The notes beneath the pieces are model-generated. The model had not been told where the DNA came from. It did no database searches and worked only from the letters and a program-made list of their open reading frames with translations. Positions 37,344 to 45,315 of a DNA stretch of 64,000 nucleotides are shown piece by piece (position 1 is the stretch's first letter; each line of letters starts with the position of its first letter). Location of the stretch: the NCBI RefSeq assembly GCF_001423405.1, contig NZ_LMNS01000009.1, positions 102,085-166,084 of the forward strand. Direction: 5' to 3'. A program made the position numbers and the translations under genes. The stretch is from Methylobacterium sp. Leaf123. Lineage in GTDB: Bacteria > Pseudomonadota > Alphaproteobacteria > Rhizobiales > Beijerinckiaceae.

Positions 37344-37688
37344 CCGTCGAACTCTCCAATATCCACCCAGGCGCGGCAGCGCCCGTACGGCACCTTTGTC
37401 AAGATGCGGGCGGAAGACATAGCGGGGTTTTGCGGCGTCAACCACTATCCAACAGACGCGCCGCGGCCATTTTCCGGCACGGAGCCGATCATTTCCAAAG
37501 TCCGTTGCCGAAATGTGAAGGCTGCGCCACCGATCGCTGCATCGCGCAAGATTCACCGATGGATATCAGCGGCAATCGCGCCTCGAAAGCGATCCAACGG
37601 ATCGATCAGCGATGTACGCTTCGAATGGCAACAGACAATAATTCAATTATCTCACGCGTTGCCGGAGCGAACACCTAACGTCACGGCC
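37344..37688. other. Intergenic region with a 13-bp palindrome
   Basis: No gene is seen in these 345 bases. ATAATT-C-AATTAT at 37638-37650 is a perfect AT-rich palindrome in GC-rich surroundings, near the end of the LuxR-type gene. It could be a protein-binding site. Confidence 0.4.
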
Positions 37689-38249
37689 TCAACGTGCCAC
37701 CTCCGCCATCGGCGAGAATTGGCAGACGCGCGCGAGCAGCGCCACAAGCTCGGGCTGCCGCGAGGTTCCCGTCTTGGCAAAGATCGAGGCAAGTTGCGTG
37801 CGGAGCGTCGCGATACTCACATTGCGGCTTTGCGCGATGGTCGCCAGCGGCACGCCTCGACTGAGTTCCGCTGCCAGACGCCCCTCGGCGGCAGTGAGGC
37901 CGAAAATCTTCTCCAGCGCCGGGGCGCACACCTGGGTCCGAACCGTGAGGTCGATCAGGATGAGCAGACGGTGGGCCTCTCCCATCGCCGTGATATCCAT
38001 CGCCTGAAACACCAGACGCTGATCGCTGCGCGGGCGCTCCAGTTCGACCGTACCGAACGGCTCGGTCAGCGCATTATGGATCATCCGGTTCGTGAACGGC
38101 TCGTTCGCCGCAGCCGTGTCGTGATCGCCATCAAGAACAATCTGTCGCGCCAGCATATTGCAATCGACCGTCTTTCCGCGACATTTGATCAGTACAGCAG
38201 CCGATCCAACTTTATCGAGAACATTGAGCAATGCATATTTATCCGGCAT
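37689..38249 (-). CDS. LuxR-type HTH transcriptional regulator, candidate curli regulator
   Basis: The 186-residue protein ends in a LuxR/GerE helix-turn-helix (FGLTAAEGRLAAELSRGV, then NVSIATLRTQLASIFAKTG, about 116-175). The N-terminal 110 residues look like a small PAS-like sensor fold (LLNVLDKVGSAAVLIKCRG); the two cysteines CRGK..DCN may matter. It lies divergent to the curlin gene with a 683-base gap. CsgD, the enterobacterial curli activator, is also LuxR-type but has a receiver domain; analogy only. Confidence 0.75.
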   Translation of the reverse strand: MPDKYALLNVLDKVGSAAVLIKCRGKTVDCNMLARQIVLDGDHDTAAANEPFTNRMIHNALTEPFGTVELERPRSDQRLVFQAMDITAMGEAHRLLILIDLTVRTQVCAPALEKIFGLTAAEGRLAAELSRGVPLATIAQSRNVSIATLRTQLASIFAKTGTSRQPELVALLARVCQFSPMAEVAR

Positions 38250-38932
38250 CGTAATTTTCTTTGTTCTTTTGCGTCAACATACAAGTACGAAATCATCTTT
38301 ACTCGTCGTGCCGCCGCATCCTGAATCTACAGGGAGCGTGGGGCGCGGCGTTAACGATATATACCAGGTGATGCTTTCGCGTCACTACCGGTCTTCAGGC
38401 ATTCAGTGCCGTTTCTCACAGCGGCAAACTACGCATGAATCGGCCTCATCTGCGCGAAGATTCAAGCGCAAAAAGGATCTGGAAACCTGTTCGCCGAGTG
38501 ATTGCAGAACGGCATGATCGATCTCGATAGATTGAGCGCCACTTGTTTTGAACTGATCCGAGCAAATCCGAAGCAATCGCGGCCTCGTTTCGCAGCGGCA
38601 TCGGCAGAATTTGTTACTGAAAGTTTCTTCCGGCGGTAATATGGCCTACAAGAATAGCCACGAACAACGCAAAAAGCATATTCAATACATAGAAATCATC
38701 GGTGTGATATTACAGCCTCTTCAGTTCAAAAATTAAGGTAAACGGTTCGTTTCCATCTGAAACCGCAATTTATCCTTCAAATGAATGATGCGGCTGCCCA
38801 CGGCCTCTCGTATTTAACTCCTCGTTAACAACGGCACGAAGCAGCCGCCCCCACCGGCAGACTGGTCAACAGTCGGTAAAGACCGGGCGAGCGCCTGCGG
38901 GATGACTGAATTCGACACGCAGGGGATCAATC
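38250..38932. other. Long AT-rich regulatory region upstream of the curlin operon
   Basis: No coding frame is convincing in these 683 bases. The stretch is clearly richer in A/T than its neighbours (for example ATTTTCTTTGTTCTTTTGCG and TTCAAAAATTAAGG), as in the long csgD-csgB control region of enterobacteria. An inverted repeat TTAAC-N5-GTTAA lies at 38814-38828, about 105 bases before the curlin start. An AGGGGA ribosome-binding site precedes ATG 38933. Confidence 0.5.
38814..38828. promoter_or_regulatory. Inverted repeat TTAAC-N5-GTTAA, candidate operator
   Basis: The arms TTAAC (38814-38818) and GTTAA (38824-38828) are perfect inverted repeats with a 5-base centre, in the curlin promoter region. 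LuxR-type proteins bind such short dyads, so the adjacent regulator is a candidate ligand; this is inference. Confidence 0.3.
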
Positions 38933-40210
38933 ATGAAGAAGCTTACGTTCGCCGCGATCAGCACGCTCGCCCTCCTGACCGCTGCTCCCACCCTCGCCCA
39001 AGGCTTCAACGACGCGACGCTGACGCAGGCAGGCCGCAACAACGTCCTCGACCTGACGCAGACCGGCACCGGCGGCGCAGTTAACGTCCAACAGCTCGGC
39101 GACTGGAACGGTGATAACCGTCTTGGCGCTACGGGCACCCAATCAGGCACCGGCAACGACCTCCTCGTCGTGCAAAGAGGTAACCGGAACGCGTTCTCGA
39201 CCGTCCAGGAGCGTGGCAACAGTAACAAAATCGACCTGACGCAGACCAATAACGGCAACTACGCCAGCAGCGAACAGATCGGCGGCGAAAATGCCACCGC
39301 GACGGTCAACCAGAGCGGCGGTTTTGTGGGCGGCTTCACCCGGCACGTCGCCGTCACGACCCAGAACCGCACGAGCGACTCGCAGATCAAAGTTACGCAG
39401 ACCGGCCTTCTTCAAAGCGCCACTGCTGAGCAGATGGACAACACGCGAAACGACTCGAAAATCGTGATCGAGCAGGCCGCCGTCGCGAATACGGCATTGG
39501 CTACGCAGTCGAACGCGAATAACTCCACGCTGTATGTCGGTCAGTTCGGCGCCCTCAACATCGCTAACGCCACCCAGTCGCGTTCGACGGGCACCACCGG
39601 CTCCATCTTCCAGGCCGGTCTGTCCCATGTTGCTTCGGTCCAGCAGGACCGGAACGTCGGATCTTCGACCTACCTCGCGCAGATCGGCGTTGGGAACCGC
39701 GCCGCCACGATCCAGACCGGCTCGGCGAACAGCGATATCTTTGCGAACCAGGGCCTCGATAACAACCTGCTGTTCGTGAGGCAGGCGGGTTCGGATGGGG
39801 CACAGATCAATGTGACCCAGGCCGGAACGGGCAACGACGCCAACATCACTCAGACGGGATCGTTCGGCTCCGGCATCACCCTGCTCCAGAACAACAACAA
39901 CAACTCGGCGAGCCTCCAGCAGAACCGTGCGGGTGCCAGCACCATCACCGGCATCCAGACGGGCGAGGCGAACGTCCTGCTCGCCAATCAGATCGGCGGC
40001 TCGCTCAACACGATCGTGAGCACGCAGACCGGCGATTTCAACACTGCGAACCTGACGCAGAACAACGCCAGCTGGAGCACGATCACCAGCTTCCAGCTCG
40101 GCAACAGCAACACCGTGAATGCTACGCAGAACACGGGCACGAGCAACATGATCCTGAGCGCGCAGCTCGGCAACGGCAACATGGCGACCATCACCCAGGG
40201 CCGCCGCTAA
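38933..40210 (+). CDS. Large curlin-repeat (CsgA/CsgB-type) amyloid protein
   Basis: The 425-residue exported protein has a signal peptide (MKKLTFAAISTLALLTAAPT, cleavage near LAQ/GF). The rest is about 17 degenerate curlin repeats of roughly 22-23 residues, with the Q-x-G-x-x-N-x5-Q amyloid pattern: LTQAGRNNVLDLTQTGTG, VTQAGTGNDANITQTGS, FQLGNSNTVNATQNTG, AQLGNGNMATITQ. CsgA has five repeats, so this is an unusually long subunit. It should be secreted through CsgG (42401-43324) and build fibres outside the cell. Base use changes visibly from neighbours (many AAC and CAG codons), as the composition demands. Confidence 0.9.
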   Translation: MKKLTFAAISTLALLTAAPTLAQGFNDATLTQAGRNNVLDLTQTGTGGAVNVQQLGDWNGDNRLGATGTQSGTGNDLLVVQRGNRNAFSTVQERGNSNKIDLTQTNNGNYASSEQIGGENATATVNQSGGFVGGFTRHVAVTTQNRTSDSQIKVTQTGLLQSATAEQMDNTRNDSKIVIEQAAVANTALATQSNANNSTLYVGQFGALNIANATQSRSTGTTGSIFQAGLSHVASVQQDRNVGSSTYLAQIGVGNRAATIQTGSANSDIFANQGLDNNLLFVRQAGSDGAQINVTQAGTGNDANITQTGSFGSGITLLQNNNNNSASLQQNRAGASTITGIQTGEANVLLANQIGGSLNTIVSTQTGDFNTANLTQNNASWSTITSFQLGNSNTVNATQNTGTSNMILSAQLGNGNMATITQGRR

Positions 40211-40230
40211 CCCGCGACACGCCATCGAAG

Positions 40231-40265
40231 GGCGTGGTCCTCCTCGCAACGAGGGTGACCACGCC
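40231..40265 (+). terminator. Hairpin between curlin and csgH
   Basis: GGCGTGGTC (40231-40239) pairs with GACCACGCC (40257-40265), with an inner CCTC/GAGG pairing, 20 bases after the curlin stop. There is no T-run, so it may act as a partial terminator or mRNA stabiliser that lets the curlin be made in excess over the secretion genes. Confidence 0.5.
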
Positions 40266-40507
40266 GCTTCACCGGCGACAGCCATCGACCTGTGTCCATC
40301 AGGCCGGTGGCTTTTCCCGTTCAGGCATCGACTCCTGTCGGTCGCCGGATCCGGGTCTCGTCCAAGTCGAGGACCGAACGAGCCGCGCGTCCAGGGATGC
40401 CTTGCGGTAGTCTTCCGTGCCGCTTCCGGGCTCAGGTCGCTGAAGGTCGGTAAGCGAATCGCGACGGCGGCAGCCGCTCAAGCGCAACAGCGAGGCACCG
40501 CATCCGC

Positions 40508-40837
40508 ATGACCGGCGACCTCCCACCTCTGCCCATCACCTGTTCCGTGACCGAGCTGCGCCAAGGCTCGCAAATCCAGATCGACGCCGAGATTCGCTCG
40601 GATGCGGCGCAGTCCGGCCATTACCGCCTGCTGGTCCTGAAGCAAGGATCCTCCGGCAGCGCACAGGTCAGCCAGCAATCGGACTTTTCCGTCGCTCAGG
40701 GGGCCGCCGTGAGAATTCAGGGATTGCGCCTGTCGATCGAACCGCACGGGCGTTATCGCGCCCGCCTGCTCGTCCGCGTCGGCAACGCTGAATATACCTG
40801 CGAGCGTGAGGGGCCGGATGCACCCGAACCCCTCTGA
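40508..40837 (+). CDS. csgH: CsgH-like curli assembly chaperone, no signal peptide visible
   Basis: The 109-residue protein matches alphaproteobacterial CsgH: a small beta-sandwich with ITCSVTELRQGSQIQIDAEI, SGHYRLLVLKQGSSGSA, QVSQQSDFSVAQGA and a closing cysteine in AEYTCERE. CsgH is a periplasmic inhibitor of premature curlin aggregation. Unlike known CsgH, no signal peptide precedes it: the frame closes at a TAA 57 bases upstream with no alternative start and no hydrophobic stretch. Either the export signal was lost, a frameshift hides it, or export is unconventional. Confidence 0.7.
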   Translation: MTGDLPPLPITCSVTELRQGSQIQIDAEIRSDAAQSGHYRLLVLKQGSSGSAQVSQQSDFSVAQGAAVRIQGLRLSIEPHGRYRARLLVRVGNAEYTCEREGPDAPEPL

Positions 40838-41143
40838 CATGACGGCTCAATCGCACCCGCCCCTCGAACGCCGACGCACGGCCGAGGGCCGGCCCAGCCT
40901 GACGCGCTGTGGCGCTTGGGTCACGCCGTCCCGCCGGAACGGATGCGAATCAGGATGCGGGCGGGGTTTCGCGTTGACTTCAATCCACGCATCTCACAAT
41001 GACAAATGAACCGTGGCGACGACAATGATCGTCTTAGCGCAATCTTAATCTAGAAGCTTATCTAACAATTAAACTGTAACTGCCTTCAATAAAGAAGAGG
41101 CAGATGCGGCCGCAACCGAGCTATGAATGGACGGCACAGCAAT

Positions 41144-41782
41144 ATGACCAGCACCATCCATAGATTACCCCGTCTTCCTTTGACGGCTTGTGTTATGGCT
41201 CTTGGGCTTTTGTCATCCGCCGCCGAGGCTCAGCAGACCGGCGTCGCGCGCATATCCGGCGGACAGCCGATCGCGACCGAAGTCGCCGTCGAATACGCAA
41301 CGATCGGTTCGGTTTCGCTTCCGATCCGGATCCTCGGGCTAAATGGCGCCGCTGCCCCCGGCGGGCAGACCGCGACCAACCTGCAGGTCGGCGCCAACAA
41401 CCGGACCGACATCCGGCAGGGCGGCACCGGCAACGCGGCGGCGATCCAGATCTTCGGCGACGGCAACGCGGCCGCGATTACCCAGCAAGGCACGAACAAC
41501 GTCGGGCAGGGCGTCTTGACCGGCTCCGGTATCCGCTTCGACCTCCAGCAGAATGGCAGCGGCAACCAAGCCGACCTGAGCGTCAACGGGCCCGCGGGCG
41601 TGAGCACGCCGGCGGGCGTAAGCCTGCAAGTCCGGCAGGACGGCAACAACAACAGCGCGACAGGCTCCGTCCCGGGCGCCGCCAACGTCGTCCTCAATCA
41701 GGTCGGCAACGGTCTTTCGGCCGATGTGAGCCAAGCCGGCGTCGCCAAGAGCATCAACATCCTGCAGGTCCGCACCCGCTGA
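41144..41782 (+). CDS. Second curlin-repeat protein, CsgB-like
   Basis: The 212-residue exported protein has a signal peptide (PLTACVMALGLLSSAAEA/QQ), a non-repetitive N-terminal region (about 30-75) and then about five curlin units: VGANNRTDIRQGGTGN, IFGDGNAAAITQQGTNN, LQQNGSGNQADLS, VRQDGNNNSATGS, LNQVGNGLSADVSQAG. The mixed architecture suggests a nucleator or surface-anchor role like CsgB. ATG 41123 seven codons upstream is an alternative start. It is followed 40 bases later by csgF. Confidence 0.85.
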   Translation: MTSTIHRLPRLPLTACVMALGLLSSAAEAQQTGVARISGGQPIATEVAVEYATIGSVSLPIRILGLNGAAAPGGQTATNLQVGANNRTDIRQGGTGNAAAIQIFGDGNAAAITQQGTNNVGQGVLTGSGIRFDLQQNGSGNQADLSVNGPAGVSTPAGVSLQVRQDGNNNSATGSVPGAANVVLNQVGNGLSADVSQAGVAKSINILQVRTR

Positions 41783-41822
41783 GGGTGGCGACGCAGAGAG
41801 CGTGAGAAGGTGAGACTCCCCC

Positions 41823-42266
41823 ATGAAGACGAATGTCCTGGCGGCAAGTGCTCTGCTGGTGCTCTCGGCTGGCCCGGTCCTGGCGGGTAATCTCATCTAC
41901 CAGCCGGTGAACCCCGCTTTCGGCGGCAGCCCGCTCAACGGCGGCTGGTTGCAGAGCGGCGCCGCCGCGCAGAACCTCCCGCAGGCGCGCGAACAGCGCC
42001 TGAACGAAATTCAGAGCAGCCAGACAGGCCGCGGGGGCCAGGGGCTGACACAGGGGCAGATCTTTGCTCAGCAGTTGCAGTCACAGCTCTTCAGCTCCCT
42101 CGCCAATCAGATCACGCGTGCAATCTTCGGTGAGAATGCACAGCCGAGCGGACAGTTCGTTTTTCAGGGAACAACAATCGATTTTACACGCGTCGGCCCG
42201 AATGTGCGGGTGATCATTAACGATGGTCAGACTAGCACTGAAGTCGTGGTGCCCGCCGGTCCTTAA
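41823..42266 (+). CDS. csgF: Curli assembly factor CsgF
   Basis: The 147-residue product has a signal peptide (MKTNVLAASALLVLSAGPVL, cleavage LA/GN) followed at once by the CsgG-binding, constriction-forming N-terminus NLIYQPVNPAFGGSPLNGGW, the strongest CsgF signature. The C-terminal half (LANQITRAIFGE to VVVPAGP) is the surface-exposed part that positions the nucleator. Confidence 0.95.
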   Translation: MKTNVLAASALLVLSAGPVLAGNLIYQPVNPAFGGSPLNGGWLQSGAAAQNLPQAREQRLNEIQSSQTGRGGQGLTQGQIFAQQLQSQLFSSLANQITRAIFGENAQPSGQFVFQGTTIDFTRVGPNVRVIINDGQTSTEVVVPAGP

Positions 42267-42400
42267 AACTTATTGCAATTCATTTTATCGCCTCCTCAAC
42301 AGCGTTGAGATTGCTCGCGCGCGATGGATGCGGTGTTTGCGCCACGATAATCCGAAGGTTGCGCCAAGCAACCCGGTCATGGTCGGGATTCTTGATCCTT

Positions 42401-43324
42401 ATGTGGGCTGAAAAACTCTCGATCCGGCGCCTTGCCGTCGGTGGTCTTCTTGGGGCGGCGCTCAGCTTGGGCGGCTGCGTGTCCTTGGGCGGCGGTGAGC
42501 CTCTCAACGAGGCACCGACCGTGACGGAAACGTCGCCGACGGGCTTGAATCTCGAATTGCTGCCGCCGCCGGTGAAGGCCGTTGATCTAGCCGTCTATAG
42601 CTTTCCCGACCTGACGGGCCAGAACAAGCCCAGCGACAACTTCGCCGAGTTCTCCCGCGCCGTGACGCAGGGCGGCGCCGCCTTTCTCGTGGATGCGCTG
42701 CGCCGCACCGGCGGAGGGCGCTGGTTCAGGGTCGTGGAGCGCGGCAGCCTCGCCAACATCCTGCAAGAGCGGCAGCTCATCCGCGCGACCCGCCAGGAGT
42801 TCGATCAGGACCAGGCCAAGCCGCTGCCGCCGATCCGCTTCGCCGGCCTGCTCGTCGAGGGCGGCATCCTCGCCTATGACGCCAACTTCGTGACGGGCGG
42901 CATCGGTGCCCGCTATCTCGGCATCGGCGGCGACATTCGATACCGGCGCGACGTGGTGACGGTCGGCATGCGCATCGTCTCCGTCCAATCGGGCGAAGTG
43001 CTCACCAGCGTCACGACGACGAAGACGATCTATTCGATCGGCCTCAACACGAACACGTTCCGCTACGTTGCGGTCAACAAGCTGTTTGAGCTCGATGCCG
43101 GCGTCACGCGCAACGAGCCGACGCAGTTCGCCGTCCGAGAGTCGATCGAGTTGGCGGTCTACTCGACCCTGATGGAGGGCGCGCGCAAGGGTCTGTGGAA
43201 GTTCCGCAATCCCGATATCGGGCAGCGCCTGCTTCAGGAATACATCGAGCGCGACAAGCCGCTCCCGGCGGCAAGCGCGAACGCCGAGGTGGTTCAGGAA
43301 GCCGTCGTGGTCGCGAAGAACTGA
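42401..43324 (+). CDS. csgG: Curli secretion pore lipoprotein CsgG
   Basis: The 307-residue outer-membrane lipoprotein forms a nonameric channel for curlin export. The lipobox LSLGGC puts the acylated cysteine at residue 26. Family motifs follow: VDLAVYSFPDLTGQNKP, WFRVVERGSLANILQERQLI, YDANFVTGGIGARYLGIGGD and VTTTKTIYSIGLNTNTFRYV (barrel hairpins). ATG 42401 is chosen because it gives a normal lipoprotein signal. It is 4 bases from the next gene. Confidence 0.96.
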   Translation: MWAEKLSIRRLAVGGLLGAALSLGGCVSLGGGEPLNEAPTVTETSPTGLNLELLPPPVKAVDLAVYSFPDLTGQNKPSDNFAEFSRAVTQGGAAFLVDALRRTGGGRWFRVVERGSLANILQERQLIRATRQEFDQDQAKPLPPIRFAGLLVEGGILAYDANFVTGGIGARYLGIGGDIRYRRDVVTVGMRIVSVQSGEVLTSVTTTKTIYSIGLNTNTFRYVAVNKLFELDAGVTRNEPTQFAVRESIELAVYSTLMEGARKGLWKFRNPDIGQRLLQEYIERDKPLPAASANAEVVQEAVVVAKN

Positions 43325-43328
43325 GACG

Positions 43329-44204
43329 ATGTCTGACAGACATCACCGGGTGGGGTCGGCCCTCGTCGCGGCCATCCTGATCACGTCGCAGGCGCAGGCC
43401 GATGTGCGTGGCCGCCTTCCGGTTCTGGATTTGACGGCTACGGTGCAGGTCGCGGCAGTGATCGAACCTCCGGCCACGGCGTCCCTCGCGATCGTCCAGA
43501 GGGTCGCGCCGGAAGTGCAGGTTTCCGCGATCTCCACGCTCATTGCCCAAGCGGCCATCAGCGCCGGCGTCCCGTCCGACTTCCTCCTGCGGCTGCTGAA
43601 GCGAGAGAGCGGGTTGAACCCGATGGCCGTGAGCCCGAAGGGCGCGCTCGGCATCGCGCAGTTCATGCCGGCGACGGCGGCCGAGCGCGGCCTCGGCGAT
43701 CCCTTCGATCCGGCTCAGGCGATTCCGAAGGCCGCCGAGCTTCTGCGCGATCTGCGGTCACGATACGGGAATTGGGCCTTGGCGGCGGCGGCCTACAATG
43801 CCGGACCCGGTCGGGTCGATGCTTGGCTGAGTGGCCGCCTGGACCTGCCCAAAGAGACGGTGGACTACGTTGCCAACATCACCGGCGTGAACACGCCGGC
43901 TTGGACGGAGGCCTATCGTCCGTCCGGCACCGGCTTGCCGCTCCAGATTGCGTCCTTTGCGGCGCCGCTTTCCCCGTTCGGCCCGACGGCGGATTTTGCC
44001 GCGGTCCGGATATCGAATCGCCCGGAGGCATCAGCCGAGGGGAAGAAAGCCACGGGAGCGACGGGCGGCGCGAACGCACCGCTCTCCACCGCGCAGCTCC
44101 GCGCCGCGGCCGGCGGTATTCTGCGATCGTCGGGCGGAGCGAGCGGCCCCTGTGCCGCCCTGCTCACCCCCGGCGCGCAATGTTTGAACTACAGCCGTTA
44201 TTGA
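43329..44204 (+). CDS. Exported lytic transglycosylase (SLT domain) linked to the curli operon
   Basis: The 291-residue protein has an N-terminal signal region (ALVAAILITSQAQA/DV) and an SLT domain with catalytic Glu93 in LKRESGLNP, then MAVSPKGALGIAQFMPATA and AAAYNAGPGRVDAWL. It should cut peptidoglycan glycan strands. The Ala/Gly-rich C-terminus has two cysteines. It starts 4 bases after csgG, so it is almost surely cotranscribed, and probably opens the wall for assembling CsgG channels or fibres. E. coli curli operons have no such gene. Confidence 0.88.
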   Translation: MSDRHHRVGSALVAAILITSQAQADVRGRLPVLDLTATVQVAAVIEPPATASLAIVQRVAPEVQVSAISTLIAQAAISAGVPSDFLLRLLKRESGLNPMAVSPKGALGIAQFMPATAAERGLGDPFDPAQAIPKAAELLRDLRSRYGNWALAAAAYNAGPGRVDAWLSGRLDLPKETVDYVANITGVNTPAWTEAYRPSGTGLPLQIASFAAPLSPFGPTADFAAVRISNRPEASAEGKKATGATGGANAPLSTAQLRAAAGGILRSSGGASGPCAALLTPGAQCLNYSRY

Positions 44205-44245
44205 TTGACCGTCCACGCCCCGCCCTGGGGCGCCCCTCAGGAGGC

Positions 44246-44268
44246 GCCGCGAGCGATCCGCTCGCGGC
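44246..44268. terminator. Bidirectional hairpin between convergent genes
   Basis: GCCGCGAGCG (44246-44255) pairs perfectly with CGCTCGCGGC (44259-44268) around a 3-base loop, midway between the transglycosylase stop and the end of the convergent curlin gene. A T-run is lacking. Confidence 0.55.
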
Positions 44269-44281
44269 GAGGAATCCGGTC

Positions 44282-44641
44282 TCAGCGGCCCTGTCTCAGA
44301 ATGATCTGGTTGAACGAGCCGGACTGCGCGATGACCGCGGCATTCGCGTTGCCGGTCTGCGTCACGCGGATGAGGTTGCCCGTACCGGTCTGCGTCGCGT
44401 CGATGCTGTTGTACTGCCCATTCTGCACGCCGTAGAAGACGTTGCCCTGCATGCCGCTGCCGGTCGGAGCGTCGAGGCTGGCGGGGACGCGACTCATCGT
44501 GTTGCGCAGGGCACCGTTCTCAATGTCCTGCATCGTCGTGTCGGACCGCGCCGTGAAGGGCGACAGCTCCTGTGCTTGCGCGGCGCCGGTGATGGGCATC
44601 ACGGCAGCGCAAAGCGCGATGGTCGCAACGATTTTACGCAT
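44282..44641 (-). CDS. Short curlin-repeat protein, convergent
   Basis: The 119-residue exported protein has a signal peptide (MRKIVATIALCAAVMPITGA, cleavage near AQA/QE), about 50 non-repetitive residues, then only two to three curlin units at the very end: NGQYNSIDATQTGTGNL, VTQTGNANAAVIAQSGS, FNQIILRQGR. It could be a capping, nucleating or surface-linking minor curlin. It is transcribed toward the curli operon from its own promoter. Confidence 0.82.
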   Translation of the reverse strand: MRKIVATIALCAAVMPITGAAQAQELSPFTARSDTTMQDIENGALRNTMSRVPASLDAPTGSGMQGNVFYGVQNGQYNSIDATQTGTGNLIRVTQTGNANAAVIAQSGSFNQIILRQGR

Positions 44642-45315
44642 TGAAGACGATCCTTACGTTCGTTCAACGATCCCGTGGCCGCATTAAGAAAGGCTGAATT
44701 CGGATCGACGCGTCCCCAATCAGCGGTCGCCACAAGACCGTGCGCAAAATTGATTTGCACCGTTATCATCTCACTCGAAATCCAAGAGCGCAGTTTTTCA
44801 GAACTAAAATTCTGAGAATTCGCACTATCCAGGCAGGACAAAGGCAATTCATCACAACGATTGCTTGAACGTCTTGCGGCGGATGCAGAGACATTCGCTG
44901 TAGCAGCGGCAAAGCGGCTAATGAGGATTTTCATCCTGCAACGGACGGGCGGATGAACCCGTATTCAACGCTGTCCGAAAAGTCTGTCTACGAGAGATGA
45001 GGGCCGCTGCGATCCGCATGGGCCCGACGGCGCTGGACCAGTTCTCAACAGGCGAAAGAAGCCCGCTCGAAGCTTACGCGAATCCGCGACGGTAACCTTT
45101 CGGTAAAGAAACATCGTTAACCGAAATCCTGAAGGTCTGTCGGGGTTTGGTTCGAGCGGGTGCTGCCGCCGCGTTTCGTATTCATCGGTGTGCTTCGCAC
45201 GGAAGCATGCCGAGCGGGTGGCGAAGTCTGAACGAAGCCGGTCGCTGTCCGGCCGGTGCCCCTCGTGGATCACCGTTTCGAGGTCGGCCGACCTCATCAT
45301 TGGAAAGCCTATTCC
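44642..45315. other. Gene-free region of 674 bases
   Basis: No convincing gene. The first 250 bases are AT-rich and should contain the promoter of the short curlin. A hairpin TCAGAA-CTAAAA-TTCTGA occurs near 44797-44814. A 16-base perfect palindrome lies at 45280-45295, just before the next gene. Confidence 0.45.
45280..45295. repeat. Perfect 16-bp palindrome GAGGTCGGCCGACCTC
   Basis: The palindrome ends 20 bases before ATG 45316, in the expected 5' untranslated region or ribosome-binding zone. It can be an operator dyad or an mRNA hairpin that affects initiation. Confidence 0.6.

Noticed and set aside
44599..44934. A 111-codon frame overlapping the short curlin promoter
   Set aside because: It overlaps the start of a better gene in another frame on the same strand and has no family features.
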